Assembly (NCBI RefSeq): GCF_002266435.3
Contig: NZ_CP029426.2
Span: 3,192,001 to 3,256,000, forward strand
Source of the DNA: Bradyrhizobium amphicarpaeae
GTDB taxonomy: Bacteria > Pseudomonadota > Alphaproteobacteria > Rhizobiales > Xanthobacteraceae
DNA: 64,000 nucleotides
Reading direction: 5' to 3'
Both the position numbers and the translations under genes were made by a program. This document shows positions 36,577 to 44,825 of this stretch, piece after piece (the first letter of the stretch is position 1; every line of letters begins with the position of its first letter). The notes under the pieces were generated by a model. It had not been told where the DNA came from and made no database searches. It saw only the letters and a list, made by a program, of their open reading frames with translations.

Positions 36577-36798
36577 ATGTCCAAGTTGAACTTTGCTGCT
36601 TTCGTCGTCGTTGCCGCGATCTCCGGAGCGGCTTCGGCACAATCCTCCGATCCGCGCGGTGCGTGCAAGGCGGACTATGACAAATTCTGCGCCGGCATCG
36701 CGCCGGGCGGCGGCAAGGTCATCGCCTGCCTCGACGCCAAGCGCGACCAGCTCAGCGTGTCCTGCAAGACGGCGCTCGACGGCCGGAAGAAGAAGTAA
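36577..36798 (+). CDS. Small exported Cys-rich repeat protein
   Basis: A 73-residue protein with a signal peptide ending SGAASAQ, leaving a mature part of about 50 residues with four cysteines: RGACKADYDKFCAGIAPGGG and IACLDAKRDQLSVSCKTAL. The C-X7-C…C-X10-C spacing is the unit of the Golgi-apparatus Cys-rich repeat (GLG1-like) found in many short alphaproteobacterial periplasmic proteins, where it likely forms two disulphides. CGGAG precedes the ATG by seven bases. It is divergent from xth and converges on alr. Confidence 0.8.
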   Translation: MSKLNFAAFVVVAAISGAASAQSSDPRGACKADYDKFCAGIAPGGGKVIACLDAKRDQLSVSCKTALDGRKKK

Positions 36799-36809
36799 GC
36801 GGCTGACGA

Positions 36810-38093
36810 CTAGGTGGGCAGCGGCGGCGGCGCCGCGGGCTGCTCGATCGGTGGCGGCGAGGGCGGTGGCTCCGCCGTGCTCGCCGGAACCGGCTTCGTC
36901 AGCGGCTCCTCCACATTGCCGCCCTTGTAGAGGCGGGCGTAGCGGTGGCCGAGGCTGGTCAGCACCTCATAGCCGATCGTGCCGAAATGATGCGCGAGCT
37001 CGTCGACGGTGATGCCCTCGCCGAGCAGCGTCACCATATGACCGCGCCGCGCCGCGTTCGGCGGCAGATCGGTGATGTCGATCGCGATCAGATCCATCGA
37101 GACGCGGCCGGCGACCGGGCAGCGCTTGCCGGCGACGATGACTTCGGCACCGCGGGTGCCGTCATTGGAGCTGGCGGCGCGGAAATAGCCGTCGGCATAA
37201 CCGACCGCGATGATCGCGAGCTTGGTCGGCCGCCGCGCGGTCCAGGTGCCGCCATAGCCGACGCTCTCGCCGCGCTCGATGGTGCGGATCTGGACGATGC
37301 GCGCCTTCAGGTCGACCACCGGCTGCATCGGATTGTCGGCCTCCGGCGTCGGGTTGACGCCGTAGAGCGCCGCGCCCGGCCGCACCAGGTCGAACTGGAA
37401 GGGCGCGCCGAGGAAGATGCCGGAGGAGTTGGCGAGCGCCGCCGGCACGCCGGAGAATTCGCTGGCGATGCCGCGGAAGGCAGCGAGCTGCCTGGCGTTC
37501 ACCGGGTTGTTGAGCTGCTCGGCCGAGACCAGATGGCTCATCACCAGCGTGATGCCGTGATCGCCGGCATTGATGCGGGGGATGATGGCCTGCGCTTCCG
37601 ATAAGGTCAGGCCGAGCCGGTTCATGCCGGTGTCGATATGGATCGCCGCGCCCCCGGTCCAGCCGGTGCGGCGGCAGAACACGTCCCATTCGGCGAGCTC
37701 GTTGAGGTCGCCGATGACGGGACGGCAATTGATCTTGGCGTAGTGCTCGCCGGTGTTCTGGAAATAGCCGCCGAGCACGTAGATCGTGGGTTCCGGGACG
37801 GCCGCGCGCACCTTGCGCGCTTCCTCGATGGTGGCGACGAAAAAGGTCTTGCAGCCGGCCTTGCTCAGCGCACGCGCAACCTCGGCGGCGCCGCAGCCAT
37901 AGGCGTCGGCCTTGATCACCGCCGAGCATTCGGCCGGCACCGCGGTCTTCTCGAGCTTGCGCCAATTGGCGATGATGGCGTCGAGATCGACGGTCAGCAC
38001 GCCACCATAGGCAGCGAGCGCGGCAGCCTGATTGGCCTCCGCGGAGAGAAGGCCGGATTGCGGGATGGTTTTCGGATCGGACGCCAGTGTCAT
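36810..38093 (-). CDS. alr: Alanine racemase with proline-rich tail
   Basis: A 427-residue PLP enzyme making D-alanine for peptidoglycan. The PLP lysine is in AVIKADAYGCGA near residue 64, HIDTGMNRLGL and SSGIFLG follow, and the catalytic Tyr from the second domain is in ESVGYGGTW. A 25-30-residue C-terminal extension of Pro, Ala and Glu (TAEPPPSPPPIEQP) exceeds the usual length of about 370-400 and is probably disordered. It lies 40 bases after dnaB on the same strand, the conserved dnaB-alr order of rhizobia. Confidence 0.95.
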   Translation of the reverse strand: MTLASDPKTIPQSGLLSAEANQAAALAAYGGVLTVDLDAIIANWRKLEKTAVPAECSAVIKADAYGCGAAEVARALSKAGCKTFFVATIEEARKVRAAVPEPTIYVLGGYFQNTGEHYAKINCRPVIGDLNELAEWDVFCRRTGWTGGAAIHIDTGMNRLGLTLSEAQAIIPRINAGDHGITLVMSHLVSAEQLNNPVNARQLAAFRGIASEFSGVPAALANSSGIFLGAPFQFDLVRPGAALYGVNPTPEADNPMQPVVDLKARIVQIRTIERGESVGYGGTWTARRPTKLAIIAVGYADGYFRAASSNDGTRGAEVIVAGKRCPVAGRVSMDLIAIDITDLPPNAARRGHMVTLLGEGITVDELAHHFGTIGYEVLTSLGHRYARLYKGGNVEEPLTKPVPASTAEPPPSPPPIEQPAAPPPLPT

Positions 38094-38133
38094 GGCGTCG
38101 TTTTACGCAAGAGGCAGGCCCTGTTCAAGGAAC

Positions 38134-39642
38134 TCAGTAGTCGTTGCCGCTGCGAACCGGGAGCTGACTGTCAGGGGCGAGGTCGCCGAACCGCGTGACC
38201 GAGGCTTCGAAGGCCAGGTCGACGGTGCCCGTCGGGCCGTGACGCTGCTTGCCGATGATGACCTCGGCCTTTCCGTGCGCAAGACTCATGTCGAGCTGCC
38301 ACTTCTCGTGTTCAGGCGTGCCCGGGCGCGGCTCCTTCATGGCGAGGTAATATTCCTCGCGATACACGAACAGCACGACGTCGGCGTCCTGCTCGATCGA
38401 GCCGGATTCACGCAAGTCGGAGAGCTGCGGCCGCTTGTCGTCGCGGGATTCGACCTGTCGTGACAGCTGCGACAACGCGATCACGGGAACGTTGAGTTCC
38501 TTCGCCAGCGCCTTCAGGCTGGTCGTGATCTCGGTGATTTCCTGGACGCGGTTGTCGCTCCGCTTGCCCGAGCCCGACAGCAGCTGGATGTAGTCGATCA
38601 CCAGCAGGTCGAGGCCCTTCTGCCGCTTCAGCCGGCGCGCGCGCGCCATCAGCTGCGCGATCGACAAGCCGCCGGTCGCGTCGACATAGAACGGCAGCGA
38701 TTGCAACTCGATCGAGACCTCGCGGATCTTTTCGAAATCGGCTTCCGAGATGCCGCCGCGGCGGATGTGGGAGGAGGGCACGCCGGTGCGTTCGGCCACG
38801 ATACGCGTGGCGAGCTGGTCGGCCGACATTTCGCAGGAGAAGAAGCCGATCACGCCGCCATTGGCGGCCTTCGTGGTGCCGTCGGCCTGGAGTTCCGGAA
38901 CATAGGCTTGCGCGACGTTGTAGGCGATGTTGGTCGCCAGCGACGTCTTGCCCATGCCGGGACGGCCCGCGACGATGATGAGATCGGAGTGTTGCAGGCC
39001 ACCCATCTTGGTGTCGAGGTCGCGCATGCCCGTCGAGATGCCGGACAGCTTGCCGTCGCGCTGGAACGCCTTTGCGGCGAGATCGACCGCGACCGCCAGC
39101 GCCTGCGAGAATTTCTGGAAGCCGCCGTCATAGCGGCCGGATTCGGCGAGTTCGTAGAGGCGGCGCTCGGCGTCCTCGATCTGCGCCCGCGGCGCGAAAT
39201 CGACCGGGGCGTCATAGGCGACATTGACCATGTCCTCACCGATGCCGATCAGGTCGCGGCGCAGCGCCAGGTCGTAGATGGTGCGACCGTAGTCCTGGGC
39301 GTTGATGATGGTGGTCGCTTCGGCGGCGAGGCGCGCAAGATATTGCCCGATGGTCATGCCGCCGACGTCGGTGTCGGCGGGCAGGAACGTCTTCAGCGTC
39401 ACGGGCGTGGCGATCTTGCCCATCCGGATCAGGCTGGAGGCCGTCTCGTAGATGGTCTGGTGCAGCGGCTCGAAATAATGCTTCGGCTCGAGGAAGTCGG
39501 AGACACGGTAGAACGCATCATTGTTGACCAGGATCGCGCCCAGAAGGCTCTGTTCCGCCTCGATATTGTGCGGCGCGCTCCGATAGGCGGGCGTGCCGGG
39601 CTCGGGCGCGAGTTTGAGGACGTTCGAATCAGTCAGGGCCAT
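38134..39642 (-). CDS. dnaB: Replicative DNA helicase DnaB
   Basis: A 502-residue hexameric helicase of the replication fork. The N-terminal helical domain (AEQSLLGAILVNNDAFYRV) is followed by a linker helix and the RecA-like domain with Walker A AGRPGMGKTSLATNIA near residue 227, DYIQLLSG (Walker B), the Gln-containing VIALSQLSR and LRESGSIEQDAD. No intein is present. It is separated from the ribosomal genes that usually precede it (rpsF-rpsR-rplI) by about 3 kb of accessory genes. Confidence 0.97.
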   Translation of the reverse strand: MALTDSNVLKLAPEPGTPAYRSAPHNIEAEQSLLGAILVNNDAFYRVSDFLEPKHYFEPLHQTIYETASSLIRMGKIATPVTLKTFLPADTDVGGMTIGQYLARLAAEATTIINAQDYGRTIYDLALRRDLIGIGEDMVNVAYDAPVDFAPRAQIEDAERRLYELAESGRYDGGFQKFSQALAVAVDLAAKAFQRDGKLSGISTGMRDLDTKMGGLQHSDLIIVAGRPGMGKTSLATNIAYNVAQAYVPELQADGTTKAANGGVIGFFSCEMSADQLATRIVAERTGVPSSHIRRGGISEADFEKIREVSIELQSLPFYVDATGGLSIAQLMARARRLKRQKGLDLLVIDYIQLLSGSGKRSDNRVQEITEITTSLKALAKELNVPVIALSQLSRQVESRDDKRPQLSDLRESGSIEQDADVVLFVYREEYYLAMKEPRPGTPEHEKWQLDMSLAHGKAEVIIGKQRHGPTGTVDLAFEASVTRFGDLAPDSQLPVRSGNDY

Positions 39643-39963
39643 GGTCGGACGTGCTTAGCAATTTTGTTGGGCGGATGCGGGGCCGGGATAAAGCGCCGCC
39701 CGGGTGCAAAGCGGAAGCGAAAGCTGACCGCTATCAACCGCTCAGTTAAAATGGTGGATGATTAACGCCCGCAGCACGCGCCGCGCTTGACGGACTTTTG
39801 CGGAACTCGCCCGGGCCAGGAAGCGGCCGCGACCGCGCCATGGAAAAATCTGAAACCCTGGGCCTTATGGCCTGAGCCCTCATGGCATGAACCTTATGGA
39901 TCGGCGCGCAGACGAATCCAGAAGTGCGCGAAATGACGCACGCTGGCGGCTTTGGGCTCGCCT
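39643..39963. other. Intergenic region upstream of dnaB, no gene seen
   Basis: About 320 bases that should contain the dnaB promoter near its 5' edge. Around 39865-39900 there are three imperfect direct copies of a short text (CTTATGGC, CTCATGGC, CTTATGG). I find no convincing coding frame, hairpin terminator or RNA gene. Confidence 0.5.
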
Positions 39964-40083
39964 TCAGACCAGCAGGAGGTAGACCAGCGCAACCAGGGCC
40001 GCCCCGACGCCGGTAACGATCAGGGCGTAATCGGTGCGGAGGTCGTCCTGCACGTCGAATGAGGTTTGGGTCTCTTTGCTCAT
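39964..40083 (-). CDS. Possible 39-residue single-pass membrane protein
   Basis: An ATG at 40083 opens a short frame: a polar, acidic N-terminus (MSKETQTSFDVQDDLRTDYA) followed by one clean hydrophobic helix (LIVTGVGAALVALVYLLLV) ending directly at TGA. This is the shape of bacterial small membrane proteins of the cytochrome-oxidase-subunit or regulator type. No good ribosome site is seen ahead of the ATG, which lowers confidence. A perfect TGTGA-N6-TCACA palindrome lies 34 bases upstream. Function unknown. Confidence 0.45.
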   Translation of the reverse strand: MSKETQTSFDVQDDLRTDYALIVTGVGAALVALVYLLLV

Positions 40084-40116
40084 GGCGACGGTCTAAGCTA
40101 GGCCCGACCAGACTTA

Positions 40117-40132
40117 TGTGAATTGGATCACA
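40117..40132. promoter_or_regulatory. Perfect Crp-type palindrome
   Basis: TGTGA-ATTGGA-TCACA is an exact match to the core Crp operator TGTGA-N6-TCACA. It lies between the small membrane protein gene (minus, 34 bases from its start) and a possible plus-strand gene (24 bases from its start). Three Crp/Fnr-type proteins are encoded 20 kb away, but none retains an obvious cAMP pocket. Confidence 0.6.
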
Positions 40133-40156
40133 TCTCCCCGGATTCTTTCGGGGGGT

Positions 40157-40432
40157 ATGAACGGAACAGGCAGGCGGAGAAGGGAATTGTCCCCCGCGAT
40201 CCGCCAACAGGGAACGAGGCAGGCGATGCGGCCAGAACCGCGGCACCAGATATGGCGGAGCGAAGCAGGCAGCCGGCTTTGGCTGTCGGGGCTGATTGCG
40301 GCCATGGAGCACGCGGAACGGCCCGAAATCCGTCGCCAGCCTGTCGCCCCCGAAATCCTGGTCGAGCTGAGGGCGCAACTGGCGTTAACGGCCCTTTTCC
40401 GCTCCTGCCGGATTTCGACCCTGCGGCACTAG
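40157..40432 (+). CDS. Possible small Arg-rich protein
   Basis: A 91-residue frame starting at an ATG with a run of G bases just before it. The product is basic (GRRRRELSPAIRQQ, then IWRSEAGSRLWLSGLIAAME) and has no motif that I recognise. Composition is compatible with coding, but competing frames on both strands are also open, so this is a weak call. It would begin 24 bases after the Crp-type palindrome. Confidence 0.3.
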   Translation: MNGTGRRRRELSPAIRQQGTRQAMRPEPRHQIWRSEAGSRLWLSGLIAAMEHAERPEIRRQPVAPEILVELRAQLALTALFRSCRISTLRH

Positions 40433-40660
40433 AATCCATTCACCAGCCAATTTGAGCCTCGGCCCGGCCGCGCCTTCAAATCTGTGGAGGGGGGATCGGC
40501 TACGCTAATGAGCTGAGTTCACAGCCGATATTCGCAAACCGCTTAATCACATCCTTGCGCGTGGTGCCTGCTTCCATTCGTGGCTCAATCGGATAAAAGG
40601 TGACCCGCCGCCGCGCCCGAGGCCGGCTGCACCTCTCGGAATTCAATGGAGATGATGGGA

Positions 40661-41608
40661 ATGTCGAGCCGAGCGCTCAGCCTCGCGACGGTGTTGCTTC
40701 TGATCGGCTTCGGCGCGGCCGATACCGTTTTTGCGCAGGCGACCAACCTCGAGGCCGGCAAAACCCCGTCCCAGATTTTTGCGCAGACCTGCAATGCCTG
40801 TCACAAGAGCCCGCGCGGACTTCTGAAGTCCGTTGCGCCGGGCTCGCTGCCGGGCTTCCTGCGCCAGCACTACACCACGAGCTCGGACATGGCGGGCGTC
40901 CTTGCCTCCTATCTCGTCTCCAACGGCGCGGCCGACACGCGCTATCAGGCCAAGGACGGCAAGGACAAGAAGGACGGCGCCAAGGACAAGGACGCCAGCT
41001 CCAACCCCGAGCATCAGGGCCGCCGCCCGCGCGCCCAGGACGCCGCCAAGCCGGACGGCGAGGCTGCTCCCGCTGCGGAAGGTGCGCGCCAGAAGCGCGC
41101 CGCACGTCCGGCCGAGGAGGGCACGAAGCCCGAGGGTCAGGTTGCGCCCGAAGGACGCAAGGGCAAGCGCCGCGCGAAGCACGGCACCGAAGAAGCCCCG
41201 AAGGTCGATGCCGCCACGTCGGCCACTGAAGAGAAGAAGAGCGAGCCCAAGCTGGAGTCCAAGCCCGAGCCGAAGCCCGACGAGGCCAAGCCCGACAGCA
41301 GCAAGGCATCGGAGAAGCCCGCCGAGACCAAGCCCGAGAGCGCCAAGGTCGAGCCCCGCAGCAGCGAGGCTCCGGCGCTGCGGCCCGATCCGGTCCCGGC
41401 GGTGACGCCGGCTGCACCGGCCGCCGCGAAGCCTGCCGAGCCGGCCGCACCCAAACCGGCGGAAGAGGCTGCTCCCAAGCCGGCCGCGCCTGCGGCCAGC
41501 TCCGAACCGGCGGCCAAGCCGCAGCCGGCTCCGCCCGCGACCGCCGCAGCCCCGCCTGCCGCGCCGGCCGAGTCCTCCGGTCCGCCGGCGCCGCCGATCT
41601 CGCGCTAA
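40661..41608 (+). CDS. Exported CXXCH (c-type haem) protein with long disordered tail
   Basis: A 315-residue protein: signal peptide ending at TVFAQA, then a compact region with one c-type haem site CNACH and a possible axial Met in TSSDMAGVLASYL, together only about 70 residues. The remaining 220 residues are almost wholly Lys, Glu, Pro, Ala and Asp (for example KDGKDKKDGAKDKD, then PEPKPDEAKPD), with an acidic/basic first part and an Ala-Pro last part, and must be disordered. ATG at 40661 has GGAG nine bases upstream; an earlier ATG at 40646 is less likely. Role unknown; electron transfer or surface spacer are possible. Confidence 0.85.
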   Translation: MSSRALSLATVLLLIGFGAADTVFAQATNLEAGKTPSQIFAQTCNACHKSPRGLLKSVAPGSLPGFLRQHYTTSSDMAGVLASYLVSNGAADTRYQAKDGKDKKDGAKDKDASSNPEHQGRRPRAQDAAKPDGEAAPAAEGARQKRAARPAEEGTKPEGQVAPEGRKGKRRAKHGTEEAPKVDAATSATEEKKSEPKLESKPEPKPDEAKPDSSKASEKPAETKPESAKVEPRSSEAPALRPDPVPAVTPAAPAAAKPAEPAAPKPAEEAAPKPAAPAASSEPAAKPQPAPPATAAAPPAAPAESSGPPAPPISR

Positions 41609-41633
41609 GCCAGCTGGTTTTCTGATCGACATT

Positions 41634-41660
41634 CGGAGGCCGCGTTCATCGCGGCCTCCG
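41634..41660 (+). terminator. Hairpin terminator after the CXXCH gene
   Basis: CGGAGGCCGCG-ttcat-CGCGGCCTCCG is a perfect 11-bp stem 25 bases past the stop codon and just before the TetR control region. There is no T-run after it, so the strength is uncertain. Confidence 0.65.
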
Positions 41661-41677
41661 CATCATGTTGACCACCA

Positions 41678-41707
41678 CTGGAGCAGTACTCTAGAGTAGC
41701 GCTCCAG
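41678..41707. promoter_or_regulatory. Palindromic operator of the TetR/thioesterase operon
   Basis: A 30-base inverted repeat: outer arms CTGGAGC and GCTCCAG enclose the perfect 12-base palindrome TACTCTAGAGTA (41687-41698). It abuts the AGGAGG ribosome site of the TetR gene starting at 41717, an ideal position for autorepression by the encoded regulator. Confidence 0.75.
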
Positions 41708-41716
41708 GAGGCGTCG

Positions 41717-42310
41717 ATGACGGTGAGCGTGCGGGACGACCTGTTGGCAGCCGGGCTGATCGTGTTCGACCGCGTCGGCTTCGAAGCGGCGACGGTGGCC
41801 GCGATCCGCACGCGGGCGCGCGCCTCCAATGGCAGCTTCTTCCACGTCTTCGGCTCGAAGAAGGAGCTCGCCGGTGCGTTGTTCCTGGAGGTGTTGCGGC
41901 ACTATCACGCCGCGGTGCTGGCCGCGCTCGATCCCGTGCCCGATGCGGAGCAGGGCATCGATCGGCTGATCCGGGCGCATCTCGACTGGGTCGTGACCAG
42001 CCGGCGCGAGGCGCGCTATTTGTTCGAGATTTCGCGGAGCGAGTGGGGCGAGGACGTTCGCGAGGCCCAGCGCGCACAGAATGCACGGCTCGCCGAGGGC
42101 ATCGAGCGCTGGCGCGCGCCGCTGGTTGCAAACGGCGAGCTGTTGCCGATGACGCCGGTGATGTTCATGAGCCAGCTCATCGGTCCCGCGCAGATCTTCT
42201 GCCGCGCTTTCCTGTCGGGACGCGACCGCGCCGATCCACGCGCCGAAGCCGACACGCTGATCGCCTGCGCCGGCCGTGCGTTGCGGCCGCAACGCATCAA
42301 CAAGACATAA
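41717..42310 (+). CDS. TetR/AcrR family transcriptional regulator
   Basis: A 197-residue regulator. The N-terminal HTH (AGLIVFDRVGFEAATVAAIRT, then ASNGSFFHVFGSKKELAGAL) is intact; in the usual motif 'G.SR.TLYHHF..KE.L' the equivalents here are NGSFFHVFGSKKE. The C-terminal helical domain binds an unknown ligand. A strong palindrome covers the region just before its ribosome site. The thioesterase gene begins 11 bases after its stop, so the ligand may be an acyl-CoA-related compound. Confidence 0.92.
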   Translation: MTVSVRDDLLAAGLIVFDRVGFEAATVAAIRTRARASNGSFFHVFGSKKELAGALFLEVLRHYHAAVLAALDPVPDAEQGIDRLIRAHLDWVVTSRREARYLFEISRSEWGEDVREAQRAQNARLAEGIERWRAPLVANGELLPMTPVMFMSQLIGPAQIFCRAFLSGRDRADPRAEADTLIACAGRALRPQRINKT

Positions 42311-42321
42311 GGAGAGGCCTC

Positions 42322-42789
42322 ATGCATGCCGCAACAGATCCCGAATTCGCCGTCGTCGCCGAACGCATCCACGCCAATGTCGGCCGGCAGGGCTTCATGA
42401 GCCTGGTCGGCGCCGAGCTTTCGGATTTGTCGCGCGGCACCTGCACGATTGCCGTGGATCGCCGCCCGGAGCTGCTGCAGCAGCACGGCTTCTTCCACGG
42501 CGGCGTCACCGCCTTCCTGGTCGACAACGCCACGACGATCGCGGCCGCGACCTCGCGGGGCCAGCCGGCGCTGACGGCGGAATACAAGCTCAATCTGCTG
42601 TCGCCCGCGGTCGGCGAGAGGCTGATCTGCCGCGCGAGGGTGATCAAGCCGGGCCGCCAGGTGTCGGTGGTTGCGGCCGACGTGTTCTGCGTCAGCGGCG
42701 GTGTCGAGAAGCACACGGCAACGGCGCTGGCCTCGATCGCGATGTTGAGCGAGGACGTCGCCGGGAAAACGAAAAACCCGGCCGCCTGA
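42322..42789 (+). CDS. PaaI-type hotdog thioesterase
   Basis: A 155-residue hotdog-fold protein. HGFFHGGVTAFLVDNATTIAA is the catalytic HGG-containing helix of PaaI-type acyl-CoA thioesterases, with Asp as the likely general base, and TAEYKLNLLSPAVGERLICRARV is the following central strand. Such enzymes hydrolyse aryl- or medium-chain acyl-CoAs to release CoA. GGAGAGG precedes the ATG. It is cotranscribed with the TetR gene. Its stop codon lies in the loop of a transcription terminator shared with rplI. Confidence 0.9.
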   Translation: MHAATDPEFAVVAERIHANVGRQGFMSLVGAELSDLSRGTCTIAVDRRPELLQQHGFFHGGVTAFLVDNATTIAAATSRGQPALTAEYKLNLLSPAVGERLICRARVIKPGRQVSVVAADVFCVSGGVEKHTATALASIAMLSEDVAGKTKNPAA

Positions 42790-42802
42790 GGCGACCGGGT
42801 TT
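42774..42802. terminator. Bidirectional terminator between thioesterase and rplI
   Basis: AAACCCGG-CCGCC-tga-GGCG-A-CCGGGTTT forms a strong stem; the loop holds the TGA stop codon of the thioesterase. Flanking A-run on the left and T-run on the right make it a symmetrical rho-independent terminator for the two converging operons. Confidence 0.85.
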
Positions 42803-42825
42803 CGCTTCGCATACGAATGCGAGGC

Positions 42826-43425
42826 TTACTTCTCTTCCGCAGCCGGCGCCGGCTCGGCTTCGTCCTGCTGGGCTTCCGGATCGAAGAACTCGCCGGCGGC
42901 GGCGATCGCCTCGGCGGCCGCGTCGCGGTCCTCGTTGCGGGTCGAGATGTCCTCGCCGCGGTTGATGCGCTCAGCCTCGTCCTGGCTGCGCGCGACCGTG
43001 ACGGTGATCTCGATCTCGACCTCGGGGTGGATGGCGACGGTGATGGAGCGCTTGCCGATGGTCTTGATCGGCGCGTCGAGCTGGACCTGCGGGCGAGCCA
43101 GCGAGATGCCGTCGGCTTCGAACGCGACCACGATGTCACGCACGTTGACCGAACCGAACAGCTGGCCGGCTTCGGAGGCCTGGCGGATCACGATGATGTT
43201 CTTGCCCGCGATCTTCTCGGCGACCTTGGATGCTTCGCCCTTCGAGGCGAGGTTGCGGGCCTCGAGATCGGCCTTCATGCCGTCGTACTTGGCCTTGTTG
43301 TCGGCGGTGGCGCGCAGCGCCTTGCCGCGCTTGAGCAGGAAATTGCGGGCATAGCCGTCGCGAACCTTCACGACTTCGCCCATATGGCCGAGCTTGTTGA
43401 CGCGTTCCAGCAAAATGACTTCCAT
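42826..43425 (-). CDS. rplI: 50S ribosomal protein bL9 with C-terminal extension
   Basis: A 199-residue protein. The bL9 signature [30 protein letters not shown] opens it (shown in parts: [20 protein letters not shown]), followed by the connecting helix and the C-terminal rRNA-binding domain ([11 protein letters not shown]). About 50 residues beyond the standard length of 149 are acidic and Ala-rich ([20 protein letters not shown]), as in other Bradyrhizobium-type bL9. It ends the rpsF-rpsR-DUF2232-rplI transcription unit. Confidence 0.96.
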   Translation of the reverse strand: MEVILLERVNKLGHMGEVVKVRDGYARNFLLKRGKALRATADNKAKYDGMKADLEARNLASKGEASKVAEKIAGKNIIVIRQASEAGQLFGSVNVRDIVVAFEADGISLARPQVQLDAPIKTIGKRSITVAIHPEVEIEITVTVARSQDEAERINRGEDISTRNEDRDAAAEAIAAAGEFFDPEAQQDEAEPAPAAEEK

Positions 43426-43481
43426 ATTCGTTCTCCTTTTGAAGTGCTCTATCGGGTTTCAGTTTCGGTTTCGGGTTGAAC

Positions 43482-44453
43482 TCAGGGGGTCGGCAGCGGC
43501 GGCGGTTGCCGGCTGCGCAGGAAGCGTTCGCGGAAGCCGAACATTGCATCCGCAAGGCCGAGGATCACCATCGCGATCACGGGCCATCCGAACACGACCA
43601 CCACGGCATAGGTCGAGCCGAGCCAGAACGTGCGGCTCTTCAGCGCCAGCGTGAGCGTATGCAGCACGGCAAAGCCGGTCAGCGCGTAGCTCATCATCAG
43701 CGCGGCCGCGGCGATCTGTGCGGCGATCGCGAGCAATCCGCCCGTGAAGCAGAAGGCAAGCGCGACGCATAGCGCCACCAGCGTCATCGGCGGCAGCTCC
43801 GCCGTCTTCATGTCCGGCCACGGGCGCCGCAGCCGGCCCGAGGTCGCCGTGATCTTGGCGCTGAGCCAGAGGTTGAGGGTCAGCGTCATCATCGCGATGA
43901 TGGTGGCCCCGGCCGGTGCGATCCGCACCAGCGCATCGACGAACTGACCGGCCTCGCCGGAGCTTTGCGGGTCGGCGGCCCGGAGCATGCGCATCAAGCC
44001 ACGCCGCAGCGTGCCGATGATGGTATCGGCGTCGGTCCCGAGCGTGAGCAGGGCGGCCATCGTGGTCAGCGTGGCGAAGCCCGCGAGCCACAGCAGGATG
44101 CGACCGACCGGATACCATTCGAGCTCGGGCTCGGCGGGCGCGACGGCGTCCGGCGCGGCCTGTCCCACCGGTCGGCTGAGCAGGACGAGATGGCCGAGCC
44201 ACCATGCCGGCAGCGCGACGGTGACGGCGAAGGCGATGCAATAGGGCAGGCCGAACAGCGCACCGAGGCCGATCGCGGCAGCGATGCCGCCGAGGCTCGC
44301 GCAAAGCGGTCCCCAGCCGATCGCGGCGACCATCAGCGGCAGTGGCGCGAGATAGAACAGGACGAGCGAGATCAGCGCGCCCGAAATGATCGAGGCGAAC
44401 ATCAGGGCCGACGCAGCGCCGGCGATCAGGGCTATCAGCACAAAGGCCATCAT
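43482..44453 (-). CDS. DUF2232 polytopic membrane protein
   Basis: A 323-residue membrane protein with about eight helices, beginning MMAFVLIALIAGAASALMF. DUF2232 proteins lie between rpsR and rplI in many alphaproteobacteria and Gram-positive bacteria (YybS-like); their function is unknown, although some resemble ECF-transporter S components. The ATG at 44453 has GGGAG upstream; an ATG 15 codons earlier is also in frame. A strong hairpin separates it from rpsR, so its expression is probably lower than that of the ribosomal genes. It lies 56 bases before rplI. Confidence 0.88.
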   Translation of the reverse strand: MMAFVLIALIAGAASALMFASIISGALISLVLFYLAPLPLMVAAIGWGPLCASLGGIAAAIGLGALFGLPYCIAFAVTVALPAWWLGHLVLLSRPVGQAAPDAVAPAEPELEWYPVGRILLWLAGFATLTTMAALLTLGTDADTIIGTLRRGLMRMLRAADPQSSGEAGQFVDALVRIAPAGATIIAMMTLTLNLWLSAKITATSGRLRRPWPDMKTAELPPMTLVALCVALAFCFTGGLLAIAAQIAAAALMMSYALTGFAVLHTLTLALKSRTFWLGSTYAVVVVFGWPVIAMVILGLADAMFGFRERFLRSRQPPPLPTP

Positions 44454-44544
44454 CAGCTGTCCCGCTCCCTTCGAGCGGTTAGAGGCGTCTTGCCCCAACC
44501 ATCGGCGACCGGACGACCCGGAAGCCTTATGAGATCAAAGAGTG

Positions 44545-44572
44545 CAGCCGGCGGCGATGACGCCGCCGGCTG
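44545..44572 (-). terminator. Intra-operon hairpin after rpsR
   Basis: CAGCCGGCGGCG-atga-CGCCGCCGGCTG (plus-strand reading) is a perfect 12-bp stem with a 4-base loop, nine bases after the rpsR stop, followed on the minus strand by CACTCTTTGAT. It probably attenuates transcription into the DUF2232 and rplI genes. Confidence 0.75.
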
Positions 44573-44580
44573 AATTCGTC

Positions 44581-44820
44581 TTAGCGAATGACGTAGGGCA
44601 GCAGGCCCAGGAACCGCGCGCGCTTGATGGCGCGGGCGAGCTCACGCTGCTTCTTCGCGGACACCGCGGTGATGCGGCTCGGCACGATCTTGCCGCGCTC
44701 GGAGACGTAGCGCATCAAGAGCTTGGAGTCCTTGTAGTCGATCTTGGGAGCATTGGCGCCCGTGAACGGGCAGCTCTTGCGACGACGGAAAAACGGGCGG
44801 CGTGCACCAGCTTCAGCCAT
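44581..44820 (-). CDS. rpsR: 30S ribosomal protein bS18
   Basis: A 79-residue basic protein of normal length. [25 protein letters not shown] and [29 protein letters not shown] (each read in parts, e.g. [18 protein letters not shown]) are the family signature. It binds bS6 in the small-subunit platform and lies five bases after rpsF. Confidence 0.97.
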   Translation of the reverse strand: MAEAGARRPFFRRRKSCPFTGANAPKIDYKDSKLLMRYVSERGKIVPSRITAVSAKKQRELARAIKRARFLGLLPYVIR

Positions 44821-44825
44821 TGTTC

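Noticed and set aside
36810..36900. Possible frameshift at the alr C-terminus
   Set aside because: The proline-rich tail is in frame with a normal stop; such tails occur in this group.
39746..40378. 210-residue minus-strand frame upstream of dnaB
   Set aside because: Pro/Arg-rich product without motifs; covers a Crp-type palindrome and competing frames.
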